A DNA stretch of 64,000 bases from Rhizobium viscosum. GTDB taxonomy: Bacteria > Pseudomonadota > Alphaproteobacteria > Rhizobiales > Rhizobiaceae. The DNA lies in NCBI RefSeq assembly GCF_014873945.1, contig NZ_JADBEC010000002.1:1860001-1924000 (forward strand). The letters are read 5' to 3'. The translations under genes and the position numbers were made by a program. This document shows positions 1 to 7,852 of this stretch, piece after piece. The first letter of the stretch is position 1; the number at the start of each line of letters is the position of its first letter. The notes under the pieces were generated by a model. It had not been told where the DNA came from. It made no database searches and saw only the letters and a program-made list of their open reading frames with translations.

Positions 1-1
1 C

Positions 2-481
2 GCGTTGAAGGATCTGGAAAACCGCAAGGTCGGATCGATGACGGGCTTCTCATTTCTGCCGGAACTCCGGAGGATCAAGGGTCTCGAACTGTCTCTCTAC
101 GACAGTTCCGACGCAGCACTGCGCGATCTTCTTGCCGGCCGCATCGAGGCGCTCGTCGGCGACCCTCCGGTCATCGACTACGCGCTTGCCAAGAACCCGG
201 ACTGGGGGCTCGTCAACCTGCCCTTCACCGACAACAATCCGGACTATCCACTCCTGACCGGCCTCGGGCGGCAATATGTCTTCGGGCTGTCGAAAGACAA
301 CGCGGCGCTCGCGGCAGCGCTGAATGCGGAGATCCGGGACCTCTGGACCTCCTGCACGGTCAACGCGATCGGCCAACGCTACGGCAACGTCAGTCGGGCG
401 AACTATACCCCGTCGGTCGAAAACTTCCGGATTGGCGCCGATCGGCCGATCGGCTGGAAGCCGCCCGTCTGCGGGCAGTAG
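2..481 (+). CDS. Amino-acid ABC transporter substrate-binding protein, C-terminal part
   Basis: Periplasmic solute-binding protein of a polar amino-acid ABC importer; only the C-terminal ~159 residues are present and the reading frame is open at the window edge, so the true start lies upstream. The segment has the layout of a type II solute-binding domain lobe: a GSMTGF motif, an 'alRDLLAGRIEALVGD' helix-strand pair that normally helps form the ligand cleft, and a C-terminal helix ending in a predicted disulphide-capable Cys pair (SCTVN and PPVCGQ). It is followed after 59 bp by the ATPase and two permeases of the same system, so one operon is likely. The substrate cannot be told from this fragment. 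Confidence 0.82.
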   Translation, partial: ALKDLENRKVGSMTGFSFLPELRRIKGLELSLYDSSDAALRDLLAGRIEALVGDPPVIDYALAKNPDWGLVNLPFTDNNPDYPLLTGLGRQYVFGLSKDNAALAAALNAEIRDLWTSCTVNAIGQRYGNVSRANYTPSVENFRIGADRPIGWKPPVCGQ

Positions 482-540
482 CCGCCTCGCGGCCGGGTAA
501 CCGGCCGCGCAAGTTCCTCTCATTGTTAAAGGAGGCGGGA

Positions 541-1320
541 ATGACCGCCGAATTTCTTCTCGAGGTCACCGATCTCGGTAAGTCCTATGGCCATCACACG
601 GTCCTGAAGAACGTCTCCTTCGCCCTGCGGCGTGGCGAACGCATCGCGCTGATCGGGCCAAGTGGATCGGGCAAATCGACGTGCCTGAGAGCCATCAACT
701 ATCTCGACCCACCGACTGCCGGTGATATCCTGTTGGAAGGACGCAGGATCGGTCGCCGGAAAAATGGCCGTCGCATGAGCGACCTCGAGCTTGCGCCGCA
801 GCGGGCTGAGATCGGCATGGTGTTTCAGCATTTCCATCTGTGGCCGCATCTGAGCGTGCGTGCCAATGTTGCACTTCAGCCGCAGAAGGTCCGGGGCGTT
901 TCAAGGGTGGAAGCCTCGCGCCTAGCCGAAGAGATGCTCGCCAAGGTGCATCTCGCCCCCAAGGTCGATGAGGTCCCGCAGCGTCTGTCCGGGGGGCAGC
1001 AGCAGCGCGTCGCCATCGCCCGCGCACTCGCCCAAAAGCCGAAGCTCCTACTATTCGACGAGCCGACATCGGCACTCGATCCGGAGCTTGTCGGCGAGGT
1101 CCTGACCGTAATCAAGGAGCTCGCCGGCGAGGGCAGGGCTATGGTGCTCGTCACTCATGAAATCGCTTTCGCCCGGGAGGTCGCCGACCGCATCCTGTTC
1201 ATGGATGACGGTCGCATCGTGGAGCAAGGACCGGCGAAGGATCTTCTCGATCACCCGCAATCACCACGCCTCAAGCAGTTCCTGGCAAGTCTCTCGCAGA
1301 GGGGGCAACGCGATGGATAA
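541..1320 (+). CDS. Amino-acid ABC transporter ATP-binding protein
   Basis: Cytoplasmic ATPase that powers the importer encoded around it, 259 residues, the usual length for the GlnQ/HisP class. Visible motifs are Walker A GPSGSGKST at residues 39-47, the ABC signature LSGGQQQR near 149, Walker B LLLFDEPTSALD shortly after it, and the switch histidine in VLVTHE. A TTG eighteen bases upstream is in frame, but the ATG at 541 is preceded by a strong AAGGAGG ribosome site at 528-534, so that ATG is chosen. The stop overlaps the start of the first permease, which indicates translational coupling. Confidence 0.93.
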   Translation: MTAEFLLEVTDLGKSYGHHTVLKNVSFALRRGERIALIGPSGSGKSTCLRAINYLDPPTAGDILLEGRRIGRRKNGRRMSDLELAPQRAEIGMVFQHFHLWPHLSVRANVALQPQKVRGVSRVEASRLAEEMLAKVHLAPKVDEVPQRLSGGQQQRVAIARALAQKPKLLLFDEPTSALDPELVGEVLTVIKELAGEGRAMVLVTHEIAFAREVADRILFMDDGRIVEQGPAKDLLDHPQSPRLKQFLASLSQRGQRDG

Positions 1321-1963
1321 CGTATTCCTTGAGAGGATCGTCGCCGCGCTGCTCGCTGGCGTGGGTGTGACGGTCGAAGTAACGGTGGGAGCTATGGCCG
1401 TGGCCGTTGTTATCGGTCTCGGCCTCGCGACGGTCGACTTCCTGGCGAAAGCCCGCATCGTACATGCGCTGATCCGGATCTATGTCGAGGCTCTTCGCAA
1501 CATCCCGAGCCTGACATTCCTGTTTCTCCTGTATTTTGGGCTCGCGGCTGTCGGGATCCGGCTGTCCTCCATGGTCGCCGCGGTTCTTGGCCTCGGACTG
1601 ATCGGCGGCGCGGTTGCCGTCGACATCTTCCGTTCGGGCCTGCATTCGGTTCCCGCAGGCCAAAAGGAGGCCGCCGCTTCGATCGGCCTGACGCCGTTTG
1701 CAGCCTTCCGGCTCATCGTTCTGCCGCAAGGCCTGCGTCTTTCACTTCCCTCCCTCGGCAACTATGCCGTCGGGCTCGTCAAGGATACTTCGCTCGTCGC
1801 TGCCATCGCCGCGCCGGAGGTGATGTTCAGCGCTCGGCAACTGGTGAACGAGACCTTCGAAACGGGCCTGATCTACGGGTGTACTGCGCTCGTCTATCTC
1901 GCCCTGACAACGGCTGTCGCCGGATCCCTATCCTTCGCCGAGCGCAAGCTGGAGACGCCATGA
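1313..1963 (+). CDS. Amino-acid ABC transporter permease, first subunit
   Basis: Inner-membrane permease of the HisMQ/GlnP class, 216 residues with about five hydrophobic segments. The EAA loop that contacts the ATPase is readable as PAGQKEAAASIGLTPFAAF followed by RLIVLPQGLR. The ATG at 1313 overlaps the last codons of the ATPase gene; a longer frame exists upstream but lies inside the ATPase gene and is not needed. It ends in an ATGA overlap with the second permease, so the two permeases are probably made together and form a heterodimer. Confidence 0.9.
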   Translation: MDNVFLERIVAALLAGVGVTVEVTVGAMAVAVVIGLGLATVDFLAKARIVHALIRIYVEALRNIPSLTFLFLLYFGLAAVGIRLSSMVAAVLGLGLIGGAVAVDIFRSGLHSVPAGQKEAAASIGLTPFAAFRLIVLPQGLRLSLPSLGNYAVGLVKDTSLVAAIAAPEVMFSARQLVNETFETGLIYGCTALVYLALTTAVAGSLSFAERKLETP

Positions 1964-2682
1964 TGTTCTTCGATACTATCCTTGCCAATATTGGCGACTG
2001 GCTGCCGCGCATGCTCACCAGCCTGCGCACGACGCTCGTCCTGACCGTGGGCGCCTTCTGCCTGGCGTTCATGCTGGCGCTGCTGCTTGAATATCTCCGC
2101 TCTCGCCGGCTGCGGGCGGCCCGTCTGGCAGCGCGTCTCTACATCGCGCTAGCGCGCGGGGTGCCGATCCTCGTCATTCTCTATCTCATCTACTTCGCGC
2201 TGCCCGGCGCAGGCATGACGTTGTCGTCGCAGCTCTCCGCAGTGATCGGCCTCGCCCTCGTCTATGCGGCTTATCTTGCGGAAGTATTCCGCGCCGGGCT
2301 CGATGCCGTACCGGCGGGGCAGCGCGAAGCCGCACTTTCGAGTGGATTGACACCCATTCAGACATTCCGTCTGATCCTGCTGCCGCAGGCGGTGCGCCAC
2401 ACGATCGCTCCACTCGTGATCAACCTGGTGTCGCTGTTGAAGGACAGTTCAATCGCCGCATTGATCGCCGTTCCCGAACTGACGCTGGTATCGCGGGAAA
2501 TCATGTCGGAAAGCTTCCTGCCTCTGCAGGTCTTTACGCTGACAGCAGTTCTCTACTTCCTTCTCGCCTGGCCTGCCTCGCTCGTCGCCCGCGCCATCGA
2601 GCAGCGCCTTCGATACCCGTCGGCACGGACTTCGTCGTCAAAATCCCTCAATCAACTGAAAGAAGCTCAGGCATCAGCCTGA
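1960..2682 (+). CDS. Amino-acid ABC transporter permease, second subunit
   Basis: Second HisMQ-class permease, 240 residues, partner of the preceding gene. Hydrophobic segments alternate with short loops, and the EAA loop reads PAGQREAALSSGLTPIQTF then RLILLPQAVR. The start at 1960 forms an ATGA overlap with the first permease stop. This is the last gene of the operon: the next recognisable coding material is a broken gene on the other strand. Presence of two non-identical permeases is typical of polar amino-acid systems. Confidence 0.9.
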   Translation: MMFFDTILANIGDWLPRMLTSLRTTLVLTVGAFCLAFMLALLLEYLRSRRLRAARLAARLYIALARGVPILVILYLIYFALPGAGMTLSSQLSAVIGLALVYAAYLAEVFRAGLDAVPAGQREAALSSGLTPIQTFRLILLPQAVRHTIAPLVINLVSLLKDSSIAALIAVPELTLVSREIMSESFLPLQVFTLTAVLYFLLAWPASLVARAIEQRLRYPSARTSSSKSLNQLKEAQASA

Positions 2683-2746
2683 CAGAGGGCGCACCGCACG
2701 TGAATCTAAATCGTGATCTTGTACCTGAGCTTCCTGTGACGCCAAG

Positions 2747-3308
2747 TCAGACGTGTGCTGAAAGCGCATGCTTCACGCCCAAGACGGCAATGACGACAGC
2801 TGCGATAACGAACGGGACAAGAATCACCAAGGGGCTGATATGATAACCTGCATGATCGACGGTCTCGAAGGCGACTTTGAACAGGCTCAGAAGATAATAG
2901 CTGATGGCGACGATGGAGAAGCCTTCTACCGCCCGCTGGATTTTGACCTGCGTTGCGGCCCGATCGGCCATCACATGGATCTGGATGGCATTCTGGTATT
3001 CGATTTCAACCTGGATGCGTGTTTGCAGGAGATCGATCAGGTGCATGGTCGCGTGGGAGAGCTGTTCTAGACGCGGTGCGGTTGCTTCGCAGGTTCGGAC
3101 GGCAGGCCGGAAGCGCCTTGCAACAAAAACGCCAAACCGCTGGAAACCCGGAACATGAGATTCGCGCAACTCGCCGATGCGCTCTTCGACGATTTTGCAT
3201 AGGCGGCATTGGCATCGAAACGATTGCGTGTTTCTGCTGCCGCCGAAATGATCTGGGCTGATAGACTCGAGATCTCGTCGAGCAGCTTTTTGTGTTCGGT
3301 CCTTGGTA
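2747..3308 (-). pseudogene. DUF3422 family protein, truncated and frameshifted remnant
   Basis: The C-terminal end of a DUF3422 protein is readable on the minus strand, including MHLIDLLQTRI, RAVEGFSIVAISYYLLSLF and a final hydrophobic helix with VLVPFVIAAVVIAVLG. The upstream part (EHKKLLDEISSLSAQ, ETRNRFDANAAYAK) lies in another frame; the two frames join at about 3197, where one missing base would restore the text AYAK-IVEERIGELRESHVPG. Full-length DUF3422 proteins are much longer, and this copy is cut off at about 3308, next to a sequence resembling an insertion-sequence end. It is therefore a dead fragment. DUF3422 proteins are membrane-anchored proteins of unknown function. Confidence 0.72.
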
Positions 3309-3420
3309 TGTGAACTGCCCCCACTTTGGACCGGACACTCAGTAGATCCTGCAGATGCGCCGGCAGGAAGGGGGCGGGTTCGTAGCCGGCGCGACGGCTT
3401 GGATCCGGATGACAATGCAT
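3309..3420 (+). mobile_element. Possible IS3-type end fragment
   Basis: Starting at 3309 the sequence TGAACTGCCCCC resembles the terminal repeat of some IS3-family elements, and the DUF3422 homology stops exactly there. No transposase is readable in the ~110 bp before vapC, so at most one end and a scrap of an element remain. The identification rests on the terminal motif and the abrupt loss of homology only. Confidence 0.3.
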
Positions 3421-3430
3421 GCGGTCATGA

Positions 3431-3817
3431 TTAAGCCGCCTGAACATCGGTTTGCGAGAAGTCGTTGCCCTTGAACAGCAGCGGTTCTCCGGACGCTTTT
3501 GCCAGAGCATAGGCAAAGCAGTCGCCAAAGTTGAGACCGGCTTTGTGACGGCCTTTACCGTAATCGAGAAAAGCCTGTCGGGCGAGTTCACCATGTTCGA
3601 CCGTGACAGGCTCGACGGTGATGCCGGCGCGCCGAAAGAAGGCCTCGGCCTGGCGCATACCATCCGGGCCGAGCTGGTTTTCCACCACCATCGACAACTC
3701 CACGTAATTGGCGACGCTGATCCGGGTAACTTCGGCGTCGTGAATGACTTTAACAAAGCTCTCCGCCTCGGGCTCACGATAAAGGATTGCGACCAGCGCC
3801 GAAGTATCGACGATCAT
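3431..3817 (-). CDS. vapC: VapC-type PIN-domain ribonuclease toxin
   Basis: Toxin of a type II toxin-antitoxin pair; PIN domains of this family cleave RNA using a cluster of acidic residues that bind Mg2+. The 128-residue protein begins MIVDTSALVAIL, giving the first catalytic Asp at position 4, has a central acidic residue in ANYVELSMV, and carries the GLNFGDCFAYALAK segment with the distal Asp. It overlaps its antitoxin by four bases (ATGA), the classic vapBC arrangement. It sits between a broken DUF3422 gene and a transposase remnant, so it may have arrived by transfer. Confidence 0.9.
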   Translation of the reverse strand: MIVDTSALVAILYREPEAESFVKVIHDAEVTRISVANYVELSMVVENQLGPDGMRQAEAFFRRAGITVEPVTVEHGELARQAFLDYGKGRHKAGLNFGDCFAYALAKASGEPLLFKGNDFSQTDVQAA

Positions 3818-4062
3818 TTCGGAAGCCCGTTCTCGTCATAAAGGAGATCGGCGTGATCGACATAGGGGGGGGTCACGTGTGCTGCGGCGCGATCGGCGAT
3901 CGCCAGAAGCTCCTCGACGCTTGCCCGGCCCTTCCGGCGTTCGATCTTGGCAAACCGCTCGCGCAATGCTTCGGTAACAACGCGCGTCATGCTTTCTCCC
4001 GTGGCGTGGGAGATTGCCTGCGCCAGACGATGGGCTTCCGGGTCCTTGATACTAAGGCTCAT
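3814..4062 (-). CDS. vapB: VapB-type antitoxin
   Basis: An 82-residue antitoxin of the short VapB/Rv0623-like class, encoded directly upstream of vapC. The N-terminal part (MSLSIKDPEAHRLAQAI, then GESMTRVVTEALRERF) has the form of a small DNA-binding and dimerisation region; the C-terminal part (VDHADLLYDENGLPK) is the likely toxin-binding tail. Autoregulation is expected for the family and is supported by the inverted repeat just upstream of the start codon. Confidence 0.88.
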   Translation of the reverse strand: MSLSIKDPEAHRLAQAISHATGESMTRVVTEALRERFAKIERRKGRASVEELLAIADRAAAHVTPPYVDHADLLYDENGLPK

Positions 4063-4074
4063 CTGTAGACTCCA

Positions 4075-4100
4075 TCTAGAAAAATAGCGATCTTTCTAGA
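4075..4100. promoter_or_regulatory. Inverted repeat, probable vapBC operator
   Basis: Perfect 8-bp arms TCTAGAAA (4075-4082) and TTTCTAGA (4093-4100) separated by 10 bp lie 13 bp upstream of the vapB start. Position and symmetry fit an autoregulatory operator of the VapBC complex. Confidence 0.6.
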
Positions 4101-4162
4101 AATCTATACAAGAAGTTCGCGGCTTTCAAGCCTGCGGAAAACGTGGGACAGCTCGACTACCG

Positions 4163-4381
4163 ATGACCGATGATATGATGAGCGTGCGCTCGTTTGTTGA
4201 GAAGAGCGCGGACGCGGATTTGTTGCGTGAGATGATCGGCTTTGCGGCTGAACGGCTGATGGAGCTGGAGGTCGGCAGTGCTACCGGTGCTGGCTACGGC
4301 GAGAAGAACCCGAGGCGGCTTGCCCAACGCAATGGTAGGATCCGACCGGCGATCGTACCGATGGACCCTATGTGCGGTTGA
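4163..4381 (+). pseudogene. IS256/mutator-family transposase, N-terminal remnant
   Basis: A 72-residue frame that matches the start of rhizobial IS256-type (mutator) transposases: MTDDMMSVRSFVEKSADADL, then REMIGFAAERLMELEVG and GAGYGEKNPRRLAQRNG. After about residue 58 the similarity is lost and the frame closes. The catalytic DDE residues, which lie further along the ~400-residue protein, are absent, so it cannot be active. It marks an old insertion and deletion between vapBC and the SyrB-like gene. Confidence 0.75.
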
Positions 4382-4475
4382 GGTAGATCTCGGCTCATCT
4401 ATAGCGCCGCAGGCCCTGAACGTTGACTCCTGGGTCGAGCTGACAGACAAAGCGGCAAATCACAGAGGACGACCA

Positions 4476-4913
4476 ATGGCTGACGAAGAAATTCAGACCC
4501 CGCAGGACGGTACCGTTTCCGAGCAGGCTTCTCCGAAAAAGACTTCAAGAGCAAGGAACGCAACGGCAGAAAAAGCCCGTGCGGGCACGCCCAAACCGGC
4601 AAAGCCCAGAACCCGCGGGCTCAGCGATCAGGACAAGGTGGAAAAGATCGGCAAGATCGAAGCTCAGGTCGCTGGCGGGGCAACGCTGAAGGACGCCGTT
4701 AAGAGTGCCGGGATTTCAGATCAGACCTACTATCAGTGGAAGAAAGCTGCCGCTCAACTTGTCACTGAGACACCGGCCGTGTCTGTTTCGGTCGACGATG
4801 AACTCTCTGAGTTCATCCAGCTCGAGGAAGAAAACCGGCGGCTGAGAAAACTGCTCTCCGAGAAGCTGCGTGCGGAAAACGCTGATCTACGCAAAAGACT
4901 TGGTATGAGCTAG
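4476..4913 (+). CDS. SyrB-like regulatory protein
   Basis: A 145-residue protein of the SyrB/SyrB2 type known from Sinorhizobium symbiotic plasmids, where SyrB affects symbiotic gene regulation. The first ~50 residues are basic and low-complexity. A helix-turn-helix like that of IS3-family OrfA follows (KIGKIEAQVAGGATLKDA, then SAGISDQTYYQWKKA, residues ~65-100), and the end is a charged leucine-zipper-like segment (FIQLEEENRRLRKLL then EKLRAENADLRKRL). The ATG at 4476 opens the conserved SyrB start; longer upstream readings enter the transposase remnant. SyrB proteins look like domesticated transposase OrfA proteins. The target genes here are unknown. Confidence 0.75.
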   Translation: MADEEIQTPQDGTVSEQASPKKTSRARNATAEKARAGTPKPAKPRTRGLSDQDKVEKIGKIEAQVAGGATLKDAVKSAGISDQTYYQWKKAAAQLVTETPAVSVSVDDELSEFIQLEEENRRLRKLLSEKLRAENADLRKRLGMS

Positions 4914-5029
4914 CGGGACGATCCTGGCCGGGTCACATCGACGCGGATCCCCAAGAGAAGAATGGCTTTGGGAATTTTTACGCATTCTGATCGTTCCATC
5001 ACTATCATCCAATCCCGATCGTCTGACAC

Positions 5030-5608
5030 ATGAGAACACCACGACGCAACTTCGTCGTCGAATACAAGACGAACAGGCGCCAAACGAAGGCCGCACCAAT
5101 CTCGATCTGGGGCAATCTGGATTTGCAGGCGGTAGCCCGCGCGGTTGAGGCGGACGGTGCCATGCCGGAGAGTCACCTGTCTCAAGCTCCTTCGGCCTTG
5201 GAAGATGTAGCCGCGGTCGAACCAGGGGCAGGCATCCCGGTTGCTCAGGTTGACGCTGACGGTCCTTCTGGGAGTTCCACCGCAACTTCTTCACGGAATG
5301 AGAGCCCCATTGGGCTGGTAGCTATTGAAGACAACGTGCTCGATGTTCTGCCTTCCTCACAGGATCAACCGACTTTGACGCCAGTGCGGGCTCCGAAACC
5401 TCGAGCCAGAATCCGCGCAAGTACGCTACGCAGTGATGTCCCGGAAGCGTTCGATGAGCTTCCGTGTCCCTCAAAGCACCCTGGCTCGCAGGAGGAACTC
5501 GCCGCTCTCGAGGCCGAAAACCACCATCTGAAACGCCTCATGGTCGTGAAGCTCCGAGAGGAAAACGAGAAGCTTAAGTCTATGCTTCGGCGGGTTATGG
5601 ACGTCTGA
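5030..5608 (+). CDS. Unknown protein with FVVEYK N-terminus and SyrB-like C-terminal zipper
   Basis: A 192-residue protein not recognised as a named family. Its first ~45 residues carry MRTPRRNFVVEYKTNRR and SIWGNLDLQA, a motif repeated in the small gene at 21051-21290. The middle ~100 residues are low-complexity. The last ~35 residues (ELAALEAENHHLKRLM, VVKLREENEKLKSML) closely resemble the C-terminal zipper of the SyrB-like protein encoded 116 bp upstream. No DNA-binding helix is visible. A role as a dimerisation partner of the SyrB-like protein is an inference from the shared tail and adjacency. Confidence 0.6.
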   Translation: MRTPRRNFVVEYKTNRRQTKAAPISIWGNLDLQAVARAVEADGAMPESHLSQAPSALEDVAAVEPGAGIPVAQVDADGPSGSSTATSSRNESPIGLVAIEDNVLDVLPSSQDQPTLTPVRAPKPRARIRASTLRSDVPEAFDELPCPSKHPGSQEELAALEAENHHLKRLMVVKLREENEKLKSMLRRVMDV

Positions 5609-5887
5609 ACACTAAACGAGTGCGTAACGCGCGCTTATTTCTCTCGAGCCAATATCGCCGCCCTCGAAGAAGGAGAACAGCAAACGCTGTCTCGAGCGCA
5701 TGTGATCGGCGATTGACGTGCATTCCGTCGCTCTGCGCAGCAAGGCGCTATGCTTCGACTATCTTGGCTGCTTTGGTTCTGAAGGGACCAATATCGGGTT
5801 CAACCGTGTCGGGTTGCCACTCGGGCTGATTCGCTGCTTTCAAGCGGTTGCTGCCGGAAATTACATAGTTTAATCTCAAGCTTTCGA

Positions 5888-6238
5888 TCAGCTCTCAAAT
5901 GAGCTCAGCTTCTTCAGAAGCTCCTCCGAAATCTCAAATTGGCGCGCTGTGCCCCGGCCGAGAGAGTTCTTGACGATCGTCTCTTTCAACATTCCGCGCT
6001 CAACGAGGAGGTTGACGGTCTCCTTGGCACCGCTTCGGGTAAGCGCCGTAACTTCTATTATATTTGAAAGAGTTAGCCTCTGGTTTGCCAGAGTCATCGT
6101 GTAGAGAATCGTCATCATCCCGATCTCCTTCAGCCGCGCCTGTGGCGTCTCATCCTCGAGCGGGTGATCGAGGATCTCGTGAAGGATGAGCCCAGAGAAG
6201 GCAAGGTTGTGCCATTGGGTCTTGAGCGCTCTTGTCAT
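5888..6238 (-). CDS. Small winged-helix (MarR-like) regulator of the transfer region
   Basis: A 116-residue protein with a winged-helix pattern: helices in QRLTLSNIIEVTALTRSGAK, recognition helix ETVNLLVERGMLKE and a basic wing KNSLGRGTARQFEIS. It is read away from the virB operon, with only 98 bp between its start and the first gene of that operon, the usual position of a local regulator. The ATG at 6238 is chosen because conserved-looking sequence begins there (MTRALKTQWHNLAFSG); the ribosome site is weak. The family assignment (MarR-like) is tentative. Confidence 0.6.
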   Translation of the reverse strand: MTRALKTQWHNLAFSGLILHEILDHPLEDETPQARLKEIGMMTILYTMTLANQRLTLSNIIEVTALTRSGAKETVNLLVERGMLKETIVKNSLGRGTARQFEISEELLKKLSSFES

Positions 6239-6260
6239 GTTATTTAACTGTGTTATATAA
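6239..6260. promoter_or_regulatory. Direct repeat, possible operator of the virB regulator
   Basis: Two near-identical AT-rich 9-mers, GTTATTTAA (6239-6247) and GTTATATAA (6252-6260), are spaced 13 bp apart between the divergent regulator and the first transfer gene. They abut the regulator start codon and are far more AT-rich than their surroundings. Operator function is inferred from position. Confidence 0.4.
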
Positions 6261-6336
6261 GTCAGTAAAATGGCGCTTCGCAGGAACCCGACACTGCTTG
6301 CGCAATGAGCCGCTGTTGCCTCGGAGGGTCCTGTCC

Positions 6337-6876
6337 ATGAAAAGCCTTCTGCTGAATGTCCTGCTTTCGATCTCGTGCGTATTATTACCCTACCTGATTT
6401 CCAGCAGTAAAGCGCGGGCTGATGACTGGGGATGCCAGGTAATCTTGTGCCTCTCCAATCCGGGCGGGGCGACCCAATATGCCGAATGCCGACCGCCGAT
6501 CCAGAAACTTTGGAACGAGCTTGCAAAAGGGCATTCGTTTCCGACGTGCGGCGGCGTGGGGCTTCACAGTTCGAGGCCAGGTTACGAGCCCTACTATTGT
6601 GACGCAGGATACAGGCTTTCGGGCAGCTACGGTCCGCGCGGCGAGCAGGCAACCTGTGTTTCGACCTCGCTCCAACGCGTGAACAACTCACTTTGCTCTT
6701 ATGATCGCGGCAACTACGGCAACGACTCCAACGCGGTCCCATCGCCGCGCTGGCTGCGCGACGGCGGACGTCTCCAATGCGTGGGCTATCCGATATCGCG
6801 CCCGAATATCCGCGCGCAGCCTCATTATATCGACGTGACCATCGATGGCGTCGGTGCGCAGCGGGTGTGGTACTGA
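6337..6876 (+). CDS. TrbM-like exported transfer protein
   Basis: A 179-residue protein with an N-terminal signal peptide (hydrophobic residues 4-22, probable cleavage after ARA near residue 28). The mature start DDWGCQVILCLSNPGG, followed by AECRPPIQKLWNEL and a row of cysteines, resembles TrbM-family proteins of conjugation systems, which are secreted and cysteine-rich. The ATG at 6337 follows a CGGAGGG ribosome site and starts the signal peptide. It is the first gene of the virB operon, three bases before virB1. Role: probably pilus or channel assembly in the periplasm; the exact function is not known to me. Confidence 0.6.
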   Translation: MKSLLLNVLLSISCVLLPYLISSSKARADDWGCQVILCLSNPGGATQYAECRPPIQKLWNELAKGHSFPTCGGVGLHSSRPGYEPYYCDAGYRLSGSYGPRGEQATCVSTSLQRVNNSLCSYDRGNYGNDSNAVPSPRWLRDGGRLQCVGYPISRPNIRAQPHYIDVTIDGVGAQRVWY

Positions 6877-6879
6877 CCG

Positions 6880-7551
6880 ATGGCTGCAACATTCGTCGAC
6901 ATCGCGCAAATCTGCGCGCCGCTGGTCCAGGTGGAGACACTGGCCGGCGTCGTAAGCCTCGAGAGCAAGTTTCATCCCTTTGCCATTCGCACCAATAGCG
7001 GCGCGCCGCTGCCTGCGCAGCCTGCCAGCAAGGCTGAGGCGATTGAGTTGGCGACATCTTTGATCGCCGATCACCAGGATATCCAGATTGGACTTGGCGG
7101 TATCAGCGTGGAGGAGCTCCGGAAACTGAATCTTTCCGTTTCGGACGCCTTTGACTCGTGCCGGAACCTGAAAGCGACGGCGACTCTTCTCAACGGCTAC
7201 TATCGCCTCGCCTTGCGGGTCGGAGTAGATCCGGCGCAGGCCGAGAACGTGATGCTGCAGTCCTACTATGGACGCGACGATCCGACCGTTGGTGCGATGG
7301 TCAAATACGACGAGCAGGTGCGCGGGGAGGCGAAGCGGCTTTCCCCGAAGCTTGCGGCGCTCACCATCGCCGAACCAGATGATCGGGCCGCGTCTGCCGA
7401 CCAGCCACCGGATCAAATGGCGCAGCCACAGCGGTCGCTCCCAAGACAGATCTCCCAAACCGAAGAAACCGCATCCTGGGATGTGTTCAATTCCAGACAC
7501 CGGTCTTCAATCCTCATTTTCCAGAATGACCGATCGGAGCAGAGTGAATGA
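6880..7551 (+). CDS. virB1: VirB1 lytic transglycosylase
   Basis: Periplasmic muramidase that opens the peptidoglycan for assembly of the type IV secretion channel, 223 residues. The catalytic Glu lies in VVSLESKFHPFAIRTN (about residue 28), and the downstream AENVMLQSYYGRD region matches the conserved C-terminal half of the SLT-like domain. No clear signal peptide is visible, as in several short VirB1 proteins. The last ~60 residues are Pro/Gln-rich. Its stop overlaps the virB2 start by four bases. Confidence 0.85.
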   Translation: MAATFVDIAQICAPLVQVETLAGVVSLESKFHPFAIRTNSGAPLPAQPASKAEAIELATSLIADHQDIQIGLGGISVEELRKLNLSVSDAFDSCRNLKATATLLNGYYRLALRVGVDPAQAENVMLQSYYGRDDPTVGAMVKYDEQVRGEAKRLSPKLAALTIAEPDDRAASADQPPDQMAQPQRSLPRQISQTEETASWDVFNSRHRSSILIFQNDRSEQSE

Positions 7552-7847
7552 TCTCCAAAGCCAGCCTTCGCCCCATTGTCGCCTCCACGCTCATGGCGGT
7601 TGCGAGCGTTGCATGCATGGTTGAACCGGCCTTTGCCCAGTCGGCAGGCATCGAGACCGTGCTGCAGAACATCGTCACCATGCTCACCGGCAACATCGCA
7701 AAATTGCTGGCGGTCATCGCCGTGATCATCATCTGCATCGCCTGGATGTTCGGCTATATGGATCTTCGTCGCGCCGGCTTCTGGATCATCGGTATCGGCG
7801 GCATCTTCGGCGCCACCGAGCTGGTCAACACCATCGTCGGGGGCTGA
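7548..7847 (+). CDS. virB2: VirB2 major pilin
   Basis: Pilus subunit precursor of 99 residues. A long signal peptide ends at the probable cleavage site AFA|QSAG after residue 30, leaving a mature pilin of about 69 residues with two hydrophobic helices (IAKLLAVIAVIIICIAWMFG and GFWIIGIGGIFGATELVNTI) joined by a short polar loop. This is the expected VirB2/TrbC-type layout. The gene overlaps virB1 and precedes virB3 by five bases. Confidence 0.9.
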   Translation: MISKASLRPIVASTLMAVASVACMVEPAFAQSAGIETVLQNIVTMLTGNIAKLLAVIAVIIICIAWMFGYMDLRRAGFWIIGIGGIFGATELVNTIVGG

Positions 7848-7852
7848 ATGCC

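Noticed and set aside
523..540. Upstream TTG start for the amino-acid ABC ATPase
   Set aside because: It lies before and within the ribosome-binding site of the ATG at 541, which begins the conserved protein.
5620..5829. Short plus-strand frame after the zipper protein
   Set aside because: Composition looks non-coding and no start signal or motif is visible.
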